A stretch of DNA of 64,000 nt from an uncultured Candidatus Melainabacteria bacterium (GTDB taxonomy: Bacteria; Cyanobacteriota; Vampirovibrionia; Gastranaerophilales; Gastranaerophilaceae), in assembly GCA_947525005.1 (NCBI GenBank), contig CANNUY010000006.1, positions 1 through 64,000 of the forward strand, given 5' to 3'. A program made the translations under genes and the position numbers. Shown here one piece after another: positions 25,284-34,502 of the stretch (position 1 is the stretch's first letter; every line of letters starts with the position of its first letter). Under the pieces are notes generated by a model. That model did no database searches. It was not told where the DNA came from and saw only the letters and a program-made list of their open reading frames with translations.

Positions 25284-26827
25284 TATAATACTAGATTCCT
25301 AACAACTAACACTTGTATCTCACCTTTTTTCAAATTAGCCTTTATTCTTTTATTCATATAGGTATTATCTATATTACAATTAACCCTTACATTGATAATT
25401 TTTGAATTTTGCTTAAATTTAGGTACTTTAACAACAACCTCATGTGGATTGTCAAAATCTAAGTTCCCAATAACAATTACACTATAGTTTGAACAACCTC
25501 TTGCATACGCAAATACATTTGGACAATTAGTTTTCAATGGTACAAAACTAGCTCTGCTTAATTCAGACATACAATAGTTTTTAAACTTGTTTGCTAAAAT
25601 AAATTCTTCAAACATTTTATAGTTATTTCCGTGTGGACGTCTAGAATAATTAAAAATATCAATCTTACCATTATGAGTAAAATAATATTCATCATCTGTT
25701 TCAGATTTAGTAGCAAGCTTGTTTGCCCATTGATAGTTATAAGTATCACCCGTTGCAAATCCATCAACATAATAAGCATTTAATGGTAAAGTTGTGTTTA
25801 ACCAAAGAACCATATATGCAAAGTCATCACCATTAATTAAAATAGGACTAACTTCATCATGTGTTGAAAATCCACCAATAACACTTTTTTTATCTTTAAA
25901 TTTTGAAAACATCTTTAAATCATCGTTAACATTTCCGATTAATTCTTTAGATGTTTTCCAATTTTTTAAATTAAAATAACTACCTAAATAACCATCAAAA
26001 CCTGCTTTTAGTAATTCTTCAGACGGAACGCACAAAGCAAACTTAGAAACTGGTGTTGTCCAAGATTTTGACGACTCAGCTAAAAATAAAAATTCAGGGT
26101 CTTTTTCTCTAGTATATTTAATCAAATCTCTCCAAAAAGAAGTAGGTTTTAGCCCTGCAACATCAGCTCTTATACCGTCTGCATGAATGCTTATTAAAAA
26201 ATCTACAAAACGTTTGTGTAAAAAGAAAAGTTCTTCATTATATTTTTCTTCTGTTCCAACATTGAATAATCTAACATCGCTCCAATCAAGAGGAATAACA
26301 TCTTTTTGATATTCGTCTTTTACAAAATATTCAGGGTGTTCAACGTACATATCATAAGCTCCACAGCTCGGTAAATCAACAATAACCCTTATGTTTCTTT
26401 TGTGGCATTCTGATATAAATTTCTTTGCCTGTTCTTTTCCTGTTAAGGAAGAATTTGGTGAAACTAACTGTGGATTAACAGACTTAAAATCAGTGATTGC
26501 ATATAATGAGCCTGCTGTTCCAAACGCTTTTATTTTACCTACAGGAGTAATAGGAAGAATATGTATTGTATTAATTCCCATACGTACAAGTTCATCTAAA
26601 TTATCAATGGCATTTATAAAGTTTCCACTTTCTTCACCATCATCAATTATTTCATTTTTATTAGTGTCTTTTGCATTAAAAGTTCTTATATTTATTGTAT
26701 AAATAATTGCTTGATTATTTGTAAACAAAGTCTTTAAGTCATTTTGCCAACCAGATTGAGTATTTTTAGCAAAAACTTGTAATGATGTACATAAAATTAA
26801 AAACAAAGATATTAATACACGTTTCAT
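25283..26827 (-). CDS. Secreted GH13 alpha-amylase-family protein
   Basis: A 514-residue exported protein with a signal peptide (LISLFLILCTSLQVFA, cleavage near residue 20) and a GH13 TIM barrel. The catalytic triad is intact: nucleophile Asp222 (GIRADVAGL), acid/base Glu251 (FLFLAES), and Asp324 (FSTHDE). Region I is altered: VDLPSCG replaces the usual DxxxNH, so a substrate-binding His is missing. A beta-sandwich C-terminal domain follows. A longer frame starts at 26881, but the ATG at 26827 has AAAGGAG and begins the signal peptide. Coupled to the downstream DMT transporter. Alpha-glucan hydrolysis or transfer is likely; specificity is unknown. Confidence 0.88.
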   Translation of the reverse strand: MKRVLISLFLILCTSLQVFAKNTQSGWQNDLKTLFTNNQAIIYTINIRTFNAKDTNKNEIIDDGEESGNFINAIDNLDELVRMGINTIHILPITPVGKIKAFGTAGSLYAITDFKSVNPQLVSPNSSLTGKEQAKKFISECHKRNIRVIVDLPSCGAYDMYVEHPEYFVKDEYQKDVIPLDWSDVRLFNVGTEEKYNEELFFLHKRFVDFLISIHADGIRADVAGLKPTSFWRDLIKYTREKDPEFLFLAESSKSWTTPVSKFALCVPSEELLKAGFDGYLGSYFNLKNWKTSKELIGNVNDDLKMFSKFKDKKSVIGGFSTHDEVSPILINGDDFAYMVLWLNTTLPLNAYYVDGFATGDTYNYQWANKLATKSETDDEYYFTHNGKIDIFNYSRRPHGNNYKMFEEFILANKFKNYCMSELSRASFVPLKTNCPNVFAYARGCSNYSVIVIGNLDFDNPHEVVVKVPKFKQNSKIINVRVNCNIDNTYMNKRIKANLKKGEIQVLVVRNLVL

Positions 26828-26852
26828 ACACACTCTCCTTTTATTTTTATAG

Positions 26853-26881
26853 TATATCACACTCACAAAACTTCTTTTCAA
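26853..26881 (-). promoter_or_regulatory. Promoter of the GH13-transporter unit
   Basis: On the minus strand TTGAAA (26881-26876), 17 bases, GATATA (26858-26853). It lies in the short divergent region shared with metG. Confidence 0.55.
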
Positions 26882-26939
26882 TTTTTGTTTGTGATAGATT
26901 AATATTAATTAATCAAAATTTTAAATAGAGAGGTTATAT

Positions 26940-28499
26940 ATGAAAAAGTTTTATGCAACTACTGCAATAGATTATGCTAATGGCGCTCCACATATTGGAC
27001 ACGCTTATGAAAAAATTGTTTCTGATGTTATTTATAGACACTTTACTCAAAGATGTGACAATACTTTTATGCTTACAGGTACTGATGAACATGGTATAAA
27101 AATCCAAAAAACAGCAGAATCAAGAGGTATAACTCCAAAACAACTTTGTGACGAAAATTCACAACAGTTTAAAGATGCATGGAAAGCATTAGACTTTGAA
27201 TATAGTCATTTTGTTAGAACTACAGATGATTATCACGTAAAAGCAGTTCAAAAAATATTTAAAAAGCTTGTTGAACAAGGTGATATTTACAAAAATTCTT
27301 ATACAGGATTATATTGTAGTGGTTGTGAAGCATTTTTGAACGAAAAAGACTTAACAGAAGATGGACTATGTCCTGACCACCTCAAAAAACCTGAACTTGT
27401 TAGCGAAGAAAACTATTTCTTTAAATTAACAAAATACAAAGATGCAATTGCTAAACACATCAAACAAAATCCAGACTTCATTATTCCTGCATTTAGAGCA
27501 AATGAAGTTTTAAATCAACTTGAAAGTATAGAAGATATCTCTGTATCTCGTGCTAAAACGAATGTCGATTGGAGTATAGATGTTCTTGATGATGCAGAAC
27601 AAGGTATTTATGTTTGGATTGATGCTCTTTCAAATTATATAACAGCTTTAGGCTATGATACTGAAGAAAATTCTGATAAATTCAGAGAATTTTGGCCAGC
27701 TGATGTTCACATTATTGGAAAAGATATCCTTAAATTTCATAGTATTTATTGGTTAGGAATACTAATGGCACTTGATTTACCATTACCAAAACATATCTAC
27801 GCACACGGTTGGATTACTATTGATGAAACAAAAATGTCAAAATCTATTGGTAATGTAATTTCACCTACAAGTGTTTTAGAATCGTTTGAACTAGATAAAC
27901 CTGATGCATTCAGATACTATATGGCAACATCAGCACCTTGTGGTAAAGACGGCAATTACTCTGATAATGATTTTAAAGAAAAAGTAAATGCTCATCTTGC
28001 AAACTCAATGGGTAACCTTCTTAATCGTTCTTTATCAATGCTTGTTAAGTACTTTAATGGAGATGTTAAACCTGAATTCAAAGTTGAATCTGATTTATCA
28101 AAACAAGCTCTTGAAACAGTAAAAGATGTTATACATAACTTTGATTACTTTGAACTCCAAGAGGGTGCATTAAAGATAATGGAACTTGTTGACTCTGCGA
28201 ATAAATACATCACAGATAACGAACCTTGGGCTTTGGCTAAGAACGGAGAGATGGATAAATGTGGTCAAATATTAACTACTGTACTTGACTCAATGTGTAT
28301 TGTAGCATCTTTAATTTATCCATATTGTCCTAATATTGCAAAAGATATGGCTAATCAATTATCTTATAATTTGAATACTAAACTTCAAGATATAAAATTT
28401 GATAATATTAAGATAGGTCACCTTATCGATAAAGAAAATATAAAACCTGTTTTCCTTAGACTTGACAGCGAATTTGCTGATAAAAATAAAAAGAAATAA
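26940..28499 (+). CDS. metG: Methionyl-tRNA synthetase
   Basis: Class I synthetase charging tRNA-Met. The HIGH motif is APHIGHAY near residue 18 and the KMSKS loop is KMSKSIGN near residue 298. A zinc knuckle is formed by CSGC near 123 and the later CPDH. The 519-residue form lacks the C-terminal tRNA-binding/dimerisation domain found in some bacteria. GAGAGG precedes the ATG. Confidence 0.97.
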   Translation: MKKFYATTAIDYANGAPHIGHAYEKIVSDVIYRHFTQRCDNTFMLTGTDEHGIKIQKTAESRGITPKQLCDENSQQFKDAWKALDFEYSHFVRTTDDYHVKAVQKIFKKLVEQGDIYKNSYTGLYCSGCEAFLNEKDLTEDGLCPDHLKKPELVSEENYFFKLTKYKDAIAKHIKQNPDFIIPAFRANEVLNQLESIEDISVSRAKTNVDWSIDVLDDAEQGIYVWIDALSNYITALGYDTEENSDKFREFWPADVHIIGKDILKFHSIYWLGILMALDLPLPKHIYAHGWITIDETKMSKSIGNVISPTSVLESFELDKPDAFRYYMATSAPCGKDGNYSDNDFKEKVNAHLANSMGNLLNRSLSMLVKYFNGDVKPEFKVESDLSKQALETVKDVIHNFDYFELQEGALKIMELVDSANKYITDNEPWALAKNGEMDKCGQILTTVLDSMCIVASLIYPYCPNIAKDMANQLSYNLNTKLQDIKFDNIKIGHLIDKENIKPVFLRLDSEFADKNKKK

Positions 28500-28553
28500 G
28501 TTAAATTTTTGAATTGATTACAATGTTTTGTAACAAACTTCATTACAATTAAT

Positions 28554-28583
28554 CAATTTTTAATAAAAAAAATACTTTAATAA
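28554..28583 (+). promoter_or_regulatory. Bipartite promoter element before a predicted small RNA
   Basis: CAATTTTTAA begins at 28554 and ACTTTAATAA at 28574, with ten bases between: the same spacing as the copies at 15909, 52395, 57743 and 62410. Here the element precedes no protein gene but a structured RNA ending in a terminator. Confidence 0.65.
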
Positions 28584-28588
28584 TATAA

Positions 28589-28675
28589 GGGGAACTAAAA
28601 GGGGGTAACCAAGTTTTCAATTACCCGATTAGTTTTATAAAAAAGGACGTCTACCACTTGTAGCCGTTCTTTTTT
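28589..28675 (+). ncRNA. Predicted small RNA A (about 87 nt)
   Basis: The transcript would begin at the GGGG near 28589, six or seven bases after the promoter element. Two nested stems (AACTAA 28593-28598 with TTAGTT 28629-28634; GGGTAA 28603-28608 with TTACCC 28621-28626) enclose a 12-base loop. A terminator follows: AAGGACG (28643-28649) pairs with CGTTCTT (28665-28671), with an inner CTAC/GTAG stem and a T-run. No start codon with a ribosome binding site is present. It might instead be a leader, but a terminator separates it from glgC 260 bases away. It matches no RNA family I know. Confidence 0.55.
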
Positions 28676-28705
28676 AATTTTTAATGTAATTTTTATTATT
28701 AATAT

Positions 28706-28758
28706 AAAAAAATAGGTCTTGTACTAAGTACAAGACACATATAACATACATTTACCCC
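28706..28758 (-). ncRNA. Predicted small RNA B (about 53 nt)
   Basis: A textbook promoter upstream and a hairpin-plus-T7 terminator downstream define a short minus-strand transcript. The terminator stem is a perfect 10-bp palindrome (GTCTTGTACT 28716-28725 with AGTACAAGAC 28727-28736). The 5' part contains an unpaired GTGGGGTAAATG. It has no reading frame and runs towards small RNA A, ending 30 bases from it. The rest of the gap 28500-28937 is AT-rich and holds the glgC leader. Confidence 0.55.
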
Positions 28759-28764
28759 ACAAGT

Positions 28765-28793
28765 ATATTATCATACGAATATTTATTTGTCAA
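28765..28793 (-). promoter_or_regulatory. Strong sigma-70 promoter of small RNA B
   Basis: On the minus strand TTGACA (28793-28788), exactly 17 bases, TAATAT (28770-28765). This is the best consensus promoter in the window, and no protein gene lies downstream on that strand. Confidence 0.75.
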
Positions 28794-28937
28794 GAGATTA
28801 AAAGAGTATTAATCGTAAAAAAATTTGATTAAAAATAAAATTAATAACCTAATAAATTAGTCATTATTATTTATTTTTAGTGCAAATTTTTCATAAATGT
28901 TATATAATTGTTATAACTATACAGGAAGGAGTTCAAT

Positions 28938-30176
28938 ATGTCAGCAAACGATACCTTAACTATGATACTTGCAGGTGGAGAAGGTAAACGTCTATTTCCA
29001 CTTACAAAAGACAGAGCAAAACCAGCCGTTCCTTTTGGTGGCAGATATAGAATTATTGATTTTGTACTTAACAACTTCATAAACTCTGGGTTTTACAAAA
29101 TAAAAGTTATCACTCAGTATAAGTCTGATTCCTTGAACCAGCACATTTCAAGAGGGTACAGCCTTTCTCCTTTCTTGAATCAATATGTAGATTTGGTGCC
29201 TGCTCAAATGAGAACTGGTAACGCATGGTATCAAGGCACTGCTGACGCTATCTACCAAAACAAACTACATATTATAGACGAAAATCCAAAATTCGTTTGT
29301 GTTTTTGGTGGTGACCATATTTATAAAATGGACGTTTCTCAAATGAGAGCTTTCCACAAAAAAACAAAAGCCGCACTTACTATTTCTGCGATTGAAATTC
29401 CTATAGAACAAGCTTCAGAATTTGGAATAATGGAAGTTGACGAAAATTGGCAATTAACTAACTTTGTTGAAAAGCCTCAATATAGACCAAAATCTATTCC
29501 AGGAAAACCAGACAAATGCCTTGCATCAATGGGAAACTATATCTTTGATAAAGATATTCTTTTAAATGCTGTAGAAGAAGACGCTCAAATTGAAGATTCA
29601 AACCACGATTTTGGGAAAAATGTTATTCCTATGCTACTTAAACAAGGCAAAAAAGTCATGGTTTATAACTTCAATGAAAACAAGTTTGCTGGCATGACGA
29701 AACGAGAACAAGGATACTGGAGAGATGTTGGAACGATTGATGCTTACTGGCAAGCAAATATGGACTTATTAGATACAGAACCAGAACTTAACCTATATTC
29801 AAAAGAATGGCCATTAAGAACATTTAATTATAACTGTCCTCCTGCAAAATTTGTATGGAAACAAAATGATAGAATTGGTATGGCGACAGATTCAATGATT
29901 GCTGAAGGCTGTATTGTATCAGGGGGTGTACTTTCTAGATGTATTCTTTCTCCTGAAACAAGAATTAACAGTTATTCTCAAGTTAGTGAGTCTATTCTTA
30001 TGGAAAAAGTAAACATTGGTCGTCACGCAGAAATAAGACGTGCAATTATTGACAAATACGTTGATATTCCACCTTATATGAAAATTGGGTTCAATAGAGA
30101 AGAAGATATTGCTCGTGGTTTTTATGTTTCTGAAAACGGAATTACAGTTGTACCAAAAGGTGCAATATTAAAATAA
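28938..30176 (+). CDS. glgC: Glucose-1-phosphate adenylyltransferase
   Basis: Makes ADP-glucose for glycogen synthesis. The 412-residue protein has the nucleotide loop LAGGEGKRLFPLT, the PAVPFGGRYRIIDF segment, the catalytic GDHIYKMD near residue 134, the EKP sugar-binding motif, and a C-terminal left-handed beta-helix. GGAAGGAG precedes the ATG. It is followed nine bases later by an SLC45-like sugar transporter gene, which suggests that imported sugar is linked to storage. Confidence 0.97.
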   Translation: MSANDTLTMILAGGEGKRLFPLTKDRAKPAVPFGGRYRIIDFVLNNFINSGFYKIKVITQYKSDSLNQHISRGYSLSPFLNQYVDLVPAQMRTGNAWYQGTADAIYQNKLHIIDENPKFVCVFGGDHIYKMDVSQMRAFHKKTKAALTISAIEIPIEQASEFGIMEVDENWQLTNFVEKPQYRPKSIPGKPDKCLASMGNYIFDKDILLNAVEEDAQIEDSNHDFGKNVIPMLLKQGKKVMVYNFNENKFAGMTKREQGYWRDVGTIDAYWQANMDLLDTEPELNLYSKEWPLRTFNYNCPPAKFVWKQNDRIGMATDSMIAEGCIVSGGVLSRCILSPETRINSYSQVSESILMEKVNIGRHAEIRRAIIDKYVDIPPYMKIGFNREEDIARGFYVSENGITVVPKGAILK

Positions 30177-30197
30177 TGGAGAGAGATGGAGAATAGA

Positions 30198-31589
30198 ATG
30201 GAAGAAAGAAACGAACAAAGTCTTAAGCATTTTACAACCGTAAACTTCCTAAACTTTGCATTAGGATTTTTAGGTTTGCAATTTGCTTGGCAAATGAGAA
30301 TTATTTTATCTGCTCCTGTTACAGAAGGATTAGGAGCTTCACCATTTATTTATGGTTTAATTTGGCTCGCAGGACCTTTTACAGGAATGGTTGTACAACC
30401 TTTAGTTGGAGTTTTAAGTGATAATACAAAATCACGATTTGGACGTAGAAGACCATATCTTCTTGCTGGAGCATTGATTACAGCAGTTGCATTGTGGGCA
30501 TTCCCAAACTCTGCAAACATTTCAAACTTTATCGGGAACAGTTTACATATAACTATGCCAGCATGGGCAGGTTTGTTAGTTGCTGCAATCATGATTTGGG
30601 TAATTGATGCCTGTATCAATATTGCACAAGGTCCATACAGAGCTTTAATTCCTGATGTAGTACCTGTTGAACAACATTCAGTTGCAAACTCTTATATAAG
30701 CCTTGCAATAGGTTTAGGTTCAGTTGTTGCAGCTGCTACTGCTCCTGTTTTAAATATGGTATTTCATTATCAAATGCCTATAACTGCGCAATTTATTATG
30801 GCAGCTCTAGCATTTTCATTAGCAATGATTTGGACTTGTATGACTATTAAAGAAAAAAGCTCTTTGAATTCTCAAGTTGAACAAACAGAAAATATTCAAA
30901 AACAATCTTTTATTGATTCATTAAAAGAATTTTTCTTGTTATCACCAGAAGTTGCTAAAATTTGTACAATGCAATTCTTTACTTGGATTGGTATGATGTG
31001 TTTAATGATATTTTTCACAAACTTTTCAATCCATACAGTATATGGTGTACCTGATTTAACAAAGTTGTCAGCAGTTGCTCAAGCTAGTTATGAAACAGCA
31101 AAAACATCTGCTACAAATTATTCATCACTTTGTTTTGCAATTTTCAATTTGATTTGTTTCTTGATTGCAATTCCTATTGGAACGCTAGCTAGCAAGTTTG
31201 GAAACAAAAAAGTTCATATAATATCAATGTTATCTATGGCAGTTGCATATATAGGTATGGCATTGTTCAGAACAAATCCTATAATTGTAGCAACCTTTAT
31301 GGCTCTATCAGGTATCGGTTGGGCAAGTGTTTGCGCTCTACCTTTTGCGATGCTTAGTCAATATATCAAACCTGGCACAGAAGGCTCTGTAATGGGTATA
31401 TTCAACATATTTATTGCAGGTCCTCAAGTATTTGTTTGTACTCTTGTTGCGTGGATTATTAATAAAGCCGTTATATCATCTAATGGCTTAATCAATTACC
31501 ATTATGAATATTCATTCTACATTGGTGCATTGTGCTTAATCTTAGCATCATTTATTACTTACGGATTAAAAGAAGCTAGAAAAGAATAA
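30198..31589 (+). CDS. MFS transporter, SLC45-like sugar/proton symporter
   Basis: A 463-residue, about twelve-helix inner-membrane protein. The pattern GVLSDNTKSRFGRRRPYLL after helix 2, and the LQFAWQMR helix at the start, are typical of the SLC45/sucrose-transporter branch of the MFS (disaccharide-proton symport). An ATG four codons earlier (30186) has its GGAGAG only two bases away; the ATG at 30198 has GGAG at a better six-base spacing. Probably co-transcribed with glgC. Family call good, substrate inferred. Confidence 0.88.
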   Translation: MEERNEQSLKHFTTVNFLNFALGFLGLQFAWQMRIILSAPVTEGLGASPFIYGLIWLAGPFTGMVVQPLVGVLSDNTKSRFGRRRPYLLAGALITAVALWAFPNSANISNFIGNSLHITMPAWAGLLVAAIMIWVIDACINIAQGPYRALIPDVVPVEQHSVANSYISLAIGLGSVVAAATAPVLNMVFHYQMPITAQFIMAALAFSLAMIWTCMTIKEKSSLNSQVEQTENIQKQSFIDSLKEFFLLSPEVAKICTMQFFTWIGMMCLMIFFTNFSIHTVYGVPDLTKLSAVAQASYETAKTSATNYSSLCFAIFNLICFLIAIPIGTLASKFGNKKVHIISMLSMAVAYIGMALFRTNPIIVATFMALSGIGWASVCALPFAMLSQYIKPGTEGSVMGIFNIFIAGPQVFVCTLVAWIINKAVISSNGLINYHYEYSFYIGALCLILASFITYGLKEARKE

Positions 31590-31612
31590 TCAACAATTGG
31601 TTATACATAAAC

Positions 31613-31642
31613 AAAAAGGAACTATTTTTGTAGTTCCTTTTT
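31613..31642. terminator. Bidirectional terminator
   Basis: A perfect 12-bp stem AAAAAGGAACTA/TAGTTCCTTTTT (31613-31624 with 31631-31642) with a 6-base loop and T-runs on both strands, between convergent genes. Confidence 0.92.
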
Positions 31643-31666
31643 TAATATAAAAAATTTTTTATAAAT

Positions 31667-32137
31667 CTATTTTTTATGGATATTAACTAAATATGTTTCT
31701 AATGCTTCATAACCTTTATACATTTCATTTGTTTTCTTTGTATAGTTATTAGAAAGCATAAACTTAAGTTCCTTAACTCTTATCTTTAATAATTCCTCAG
31801 ATTCAGTTCTTAATTCATCATTCATAGAAACTGCCCAAGTTTTAAGTTTTGCAATTTCTTTATTTATCTGACTTATTGTTGTACTGTCAAGAGTTCTAAA
31901 TCCGTATTTACTTAACAAATTCTTTTCAATATTAGTAATTCTTGGTTGAACAATTTGAAAAGAACAAATATTCTTTAATAAAACATATTTTTCAGCAATT
32001 CTTCTATGAGAATACGGTACAGATGCTTTAGCTAATAAGGCTGAAGTATCTAAATCTTCTCTTAAATCTTCTTCTAAAAACTCAATATTGTTATTATTTT
32101 GTGTGATAGCACTGAAAAAATTTAATGTGTTTTCCAT
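31667..32137 (-). CDS. Hypothetical helical protein, 156 aa
   Basis: Not recognised. It is a soluble, mainly helical protein with many Leu, Lys, Glu and Asn residues, without a signal peptide or cysteines of note. A longer frame opens at 32188 inside the WecA-like gene. The ATG at 32137 has a strong GAGGAGG at ideal spacing and is taken as the start. It follows the WecA-like gene by 16 bases and ends the glyA-side operon before the terminator at 31613. Confidence 0.75.
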   Translation of the reverse strand: MENTLNFFSAITQNNNNIEFLEEDLREDLDTSALLAKASVPYSHRRIAEKYVLLKNICSFQIVQPRITNIEKNLLSKYGFRTLDSTTISQINKEIAKLKTWAVSMNDELRTESEELLKIRVKELKFMLSNNYTKKTNEMYKGYEALETYLVNIHKK

Positions 32138-32153
32138 AATCCTCCTCTTAAAT

Positions 32154-33263
32154 TTATTTGTTGTTTGTAGATTTTGTAAAAACATCAAATAAACTAAGAA
32201 CTAACATTAAAACTATTACAATAAGTATATAACAAACATAGTGTTTTATCGTAATCACATTTACTAATAAGGTAGCAATACCACCTGCAATTACAGAAAT
32301 AAAGGTCATTATAGCTACTGTAAATTTTTGTGAAAATCCTGCTTTTAACAACTTGTGATGAATATGTTCTGCATCTGCTACAAAAGGAGATTTACCTTTT
32401 AAAATACGTCTTAAACTAGAAAATGTAATATCCATAATAGGAACAGCCAAAACAATAAATGGTATCATTATATACAATGTAGAACTTTTCATTACACCTG
32501 TAATAGATAAAGAAGCTAACATAAATCCAGAGAATAATGCACCTGAATCACCCATAAAGATTTTTGCTGGATTAAAATTAAAAGTTAAAAATGCCAACAT
32601 TGACCCCATTAAAATACAGGCAATCAGTGCAGTAATTGTATTTGGTGGAGTCATAGCTAATGAGATGATAGCAAGTGCAACAGCATTAACTGTGATTACA
32701 GAACCTGCTAATCCATCAACTCCATCAATAAAGTTCACAGCATTACTGATACCAACTATCCATAATAAAGTTAATGGATAAGAAAGGTATGGTGCTAATT
32801 GAATAACACTACCTGCTGGATTTAATGGGTTAAATATAGCATCAAATTTTACCCCTAAACAATATACTAATGATACAATAAGAATTTGAATCAAAAGTTT
32901 AAATTTAGCATTCAAATTATATATATCATCAACTAAACCTAATAAAAACATTAATGAACCACCCAATAGAATACCTGAAACAAGTCTTCCATAAGGATAA
33001 TAGCTCAATAATACTAAAAACAAGAAGGTCAACATAGTACTTAACCAAATTGCAACCCCACCAATCCTCGAAACAGGGATTTTATGGATTTTTCTTTCGT
33101 TTGGTAAGTCAACTAAACCTTCTTTTTTTGAAAATGCAATAACAAACGGCACAATAAACACTCCTAAGATATAAGAGATAATTGCGCCTATTATATTTGA
33201 TTCTGGTAATTTTATTAAAATTGTTCTATCCTCTCTACTATTTATATAGTGGGAATTTATCAC
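32154..33263 (-). CDS. Undecaprenyl-phosphate sugar-1-phosphate transferase (WecA/TagO-like)
   Basis: Polytopic membrane enzyme of the MraY/WecA family that starts a surface polysaccharide by moving a HexNAc-1-phosphate to undecaprenyl phosphate. About ten helices are seen. The motifs are LVDDIYNL (the Asp pair), NAVNFIDGVDGLAG, FMGDSGALFSG, and the DAEHIHHKL histidine block typical of WecA rather than MraY. The only in-frame start upstream of the first helix is a GTG at 33263 inside the end of glyA (26-base overlap), with no clear ribosome binding site, so the start is doubtful. Confidence 0.9.
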   Translation of the reverse strand: MINSHYINSREDRTILIKLPESNIIGAIISYILGVFIVPFVIAFSKKEGLVDLPNERKIHKIPVSRIGGVAIWLSTMLTFLFLVLLSYYPYGRLVSGILLGGSLMFLLGLVDDIYNLNAKFKLLIQILIVSLVYCLGVKFDAIFNPLNPAGSVIQLAPYLSYPLTLLWIVGISNAVNFIDGVDGLAGSVITVNAVALAIISLAMTPPNTITALIACILMGSMLAFLTFNFNPAKIFMGDSGALFSGFMLASLSITGVMKSSTLYIMIPFIVLAVPIMDITFSSLRRILKGKSPFVADAEHIHHKLLKAGFSQKFTVAIMTFISVIAGGIATLLVNVITIKHYVCYILIVIVLMLVLSLFDVFTKSTNNK

Positions 33264-34476
33264 ATAAAGCTTTAGATTTCAACTTTAATTCTTTAAGAAC
33301 ATTTTCATCATCTGAATTTGCAATAGCTTTTGCAATAATATCAGCGATTTCTGCCATAGCAGCTTCGTCAAAACCACGAGTTGTTACAGCTGCTGTTCCT
33401 AGACGAATACCACTTGTTACAAACGGGCTTTGTGGGTCATTTGGCACTGTATTTTTGTTAGCTGTAATACCAACTAATTCTAACACATTTGCCATATCTT
33501 TACCCGTTTTACCAGTTTTTGTAAGGTCTAATGTCATCAAGTGATTTTCTGTCATTCCACCTACTATATCTAAACCATTCTTAATTAATCCAGAAGCTAG
33601 TGCTTTAGAATTTTTAACTATGCGTTTTGCATAATCTTTAAATTCATCAGTAGAAGCTTCCAATAATGCAACTGCTTTACCTGCAATAATGTGTTCTAAA
33701 GGACCACCTTGCATTCCAGGAAACACAGCTTTATCAATTATTTGAGCAAATTCTTCGTCACACATTGTTATACCACCTCTTGGACCTCTTAAAGTCTTGT
33801 GAGTAGTCGTTGTAACAAAATGTGCATATCCTGCTGGTGATGGATGAATGCCTGCCGCTACTAAACCTGCGATATGAGCTATATCAGCTAGCAAGTATGC
33901 TCCAACTTCATCAGCAATTTCTCTAAATCTTTTAAAATCAATAATTTTTGAATAATTACTTGCTCCACAAATTATCAATTTTGGTTGATGTTCTTTTGCC
34001 ATTTTTAAAACGTCATCATAATCAATATTACCGTTTTCATCAACACCATAACCTTTTACATCAAAATATAAACCAGAAAAATTAACAGGAGAACCATGAC
34101 TTAAATGACCACCGTTTGATAAATCCATACCCAAAACTTTATCACCTGGTTTAAGGACTGCCATAAACACAGCCATATTAGCTTGTGCGCCACTATGTGG
34201 TTGAACATTAGCGTGGTCCATTCCAAAAAGTTTTTCTGCACGTTTTTGTGCTAATTCTTCTATTTTATCTATATTTTCACAACCATTATAAAATCGTTTA
34301 TAAGGTTTACCTTCTGCATATTTGTTTGTCAAAACAGAGCCACAAGCTTCCATTACAGCCAATGATGTAAAGTTTTCACTTGCAATTAACTCAATATTTG
34401 ATTGTTGTCTATTATATTCATCAACAATATATCCGTATAACTCATTATCTACTTTTTTAATATTTTCTAAATTCAT
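33238..34476 (-). CDS. glyA: Serine hydroxymethyltransferase
   Basis: PLP enzyme converting serine and THF to glycine and 5,10-methylene-THF, feeding FolD. The 412-residue protein has the usual signatures: SGAQANMAVF, GHLSHGS, DIAHIAGLVA, and the PLP lysine in TTTTHKTLRGPRGG. A longer frame starts seven codons upstream, but the ATG at 34476 has GGGAGAG just before it. The minus-strand order is LysM protein, glyA, WecA-like, small unknown, with short gaps. Confidence 0.97.
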   Translation of the reverse strand: MNLENIKKVDNELYGYIVDEYNRQQSNIELIASENFTSLAVMEACGSVLTNKYAEGKPYKRFYNGCENIDKIEELAQKRAEKLFGMDHANVQPHSGAQANMAVFMAVLKPGDKVLGMDLSNGGHLSHGSPVNFSGLYFDVKGYGVDENGNIDYDDVLKMAKEHQPKLIICGASNYSKIIDFKRFREIADEVGAYLLADIAHIAGLVAAGIHPSPAGYAHFVTTTTHKTLRGPRGGITMCDEEFAQIIDKAVFPGMQGGPLEHIIAGKAVALLEASTDEFKDYAKRIVKNSKALASGLIKNGLDIVGGMTENHLMTLDLTKTGKTGKDMANVLELVGITANKNTVPNDPQSPFVTSGIRLGTAAVTTRGFDEAAMAEIADIIAKAIANSDDENVLKELKLKSKALCDKFPLYK

Positions 34477-34502
34477 ACACTCTCCCTTATAAATCATTAT
34501 AC

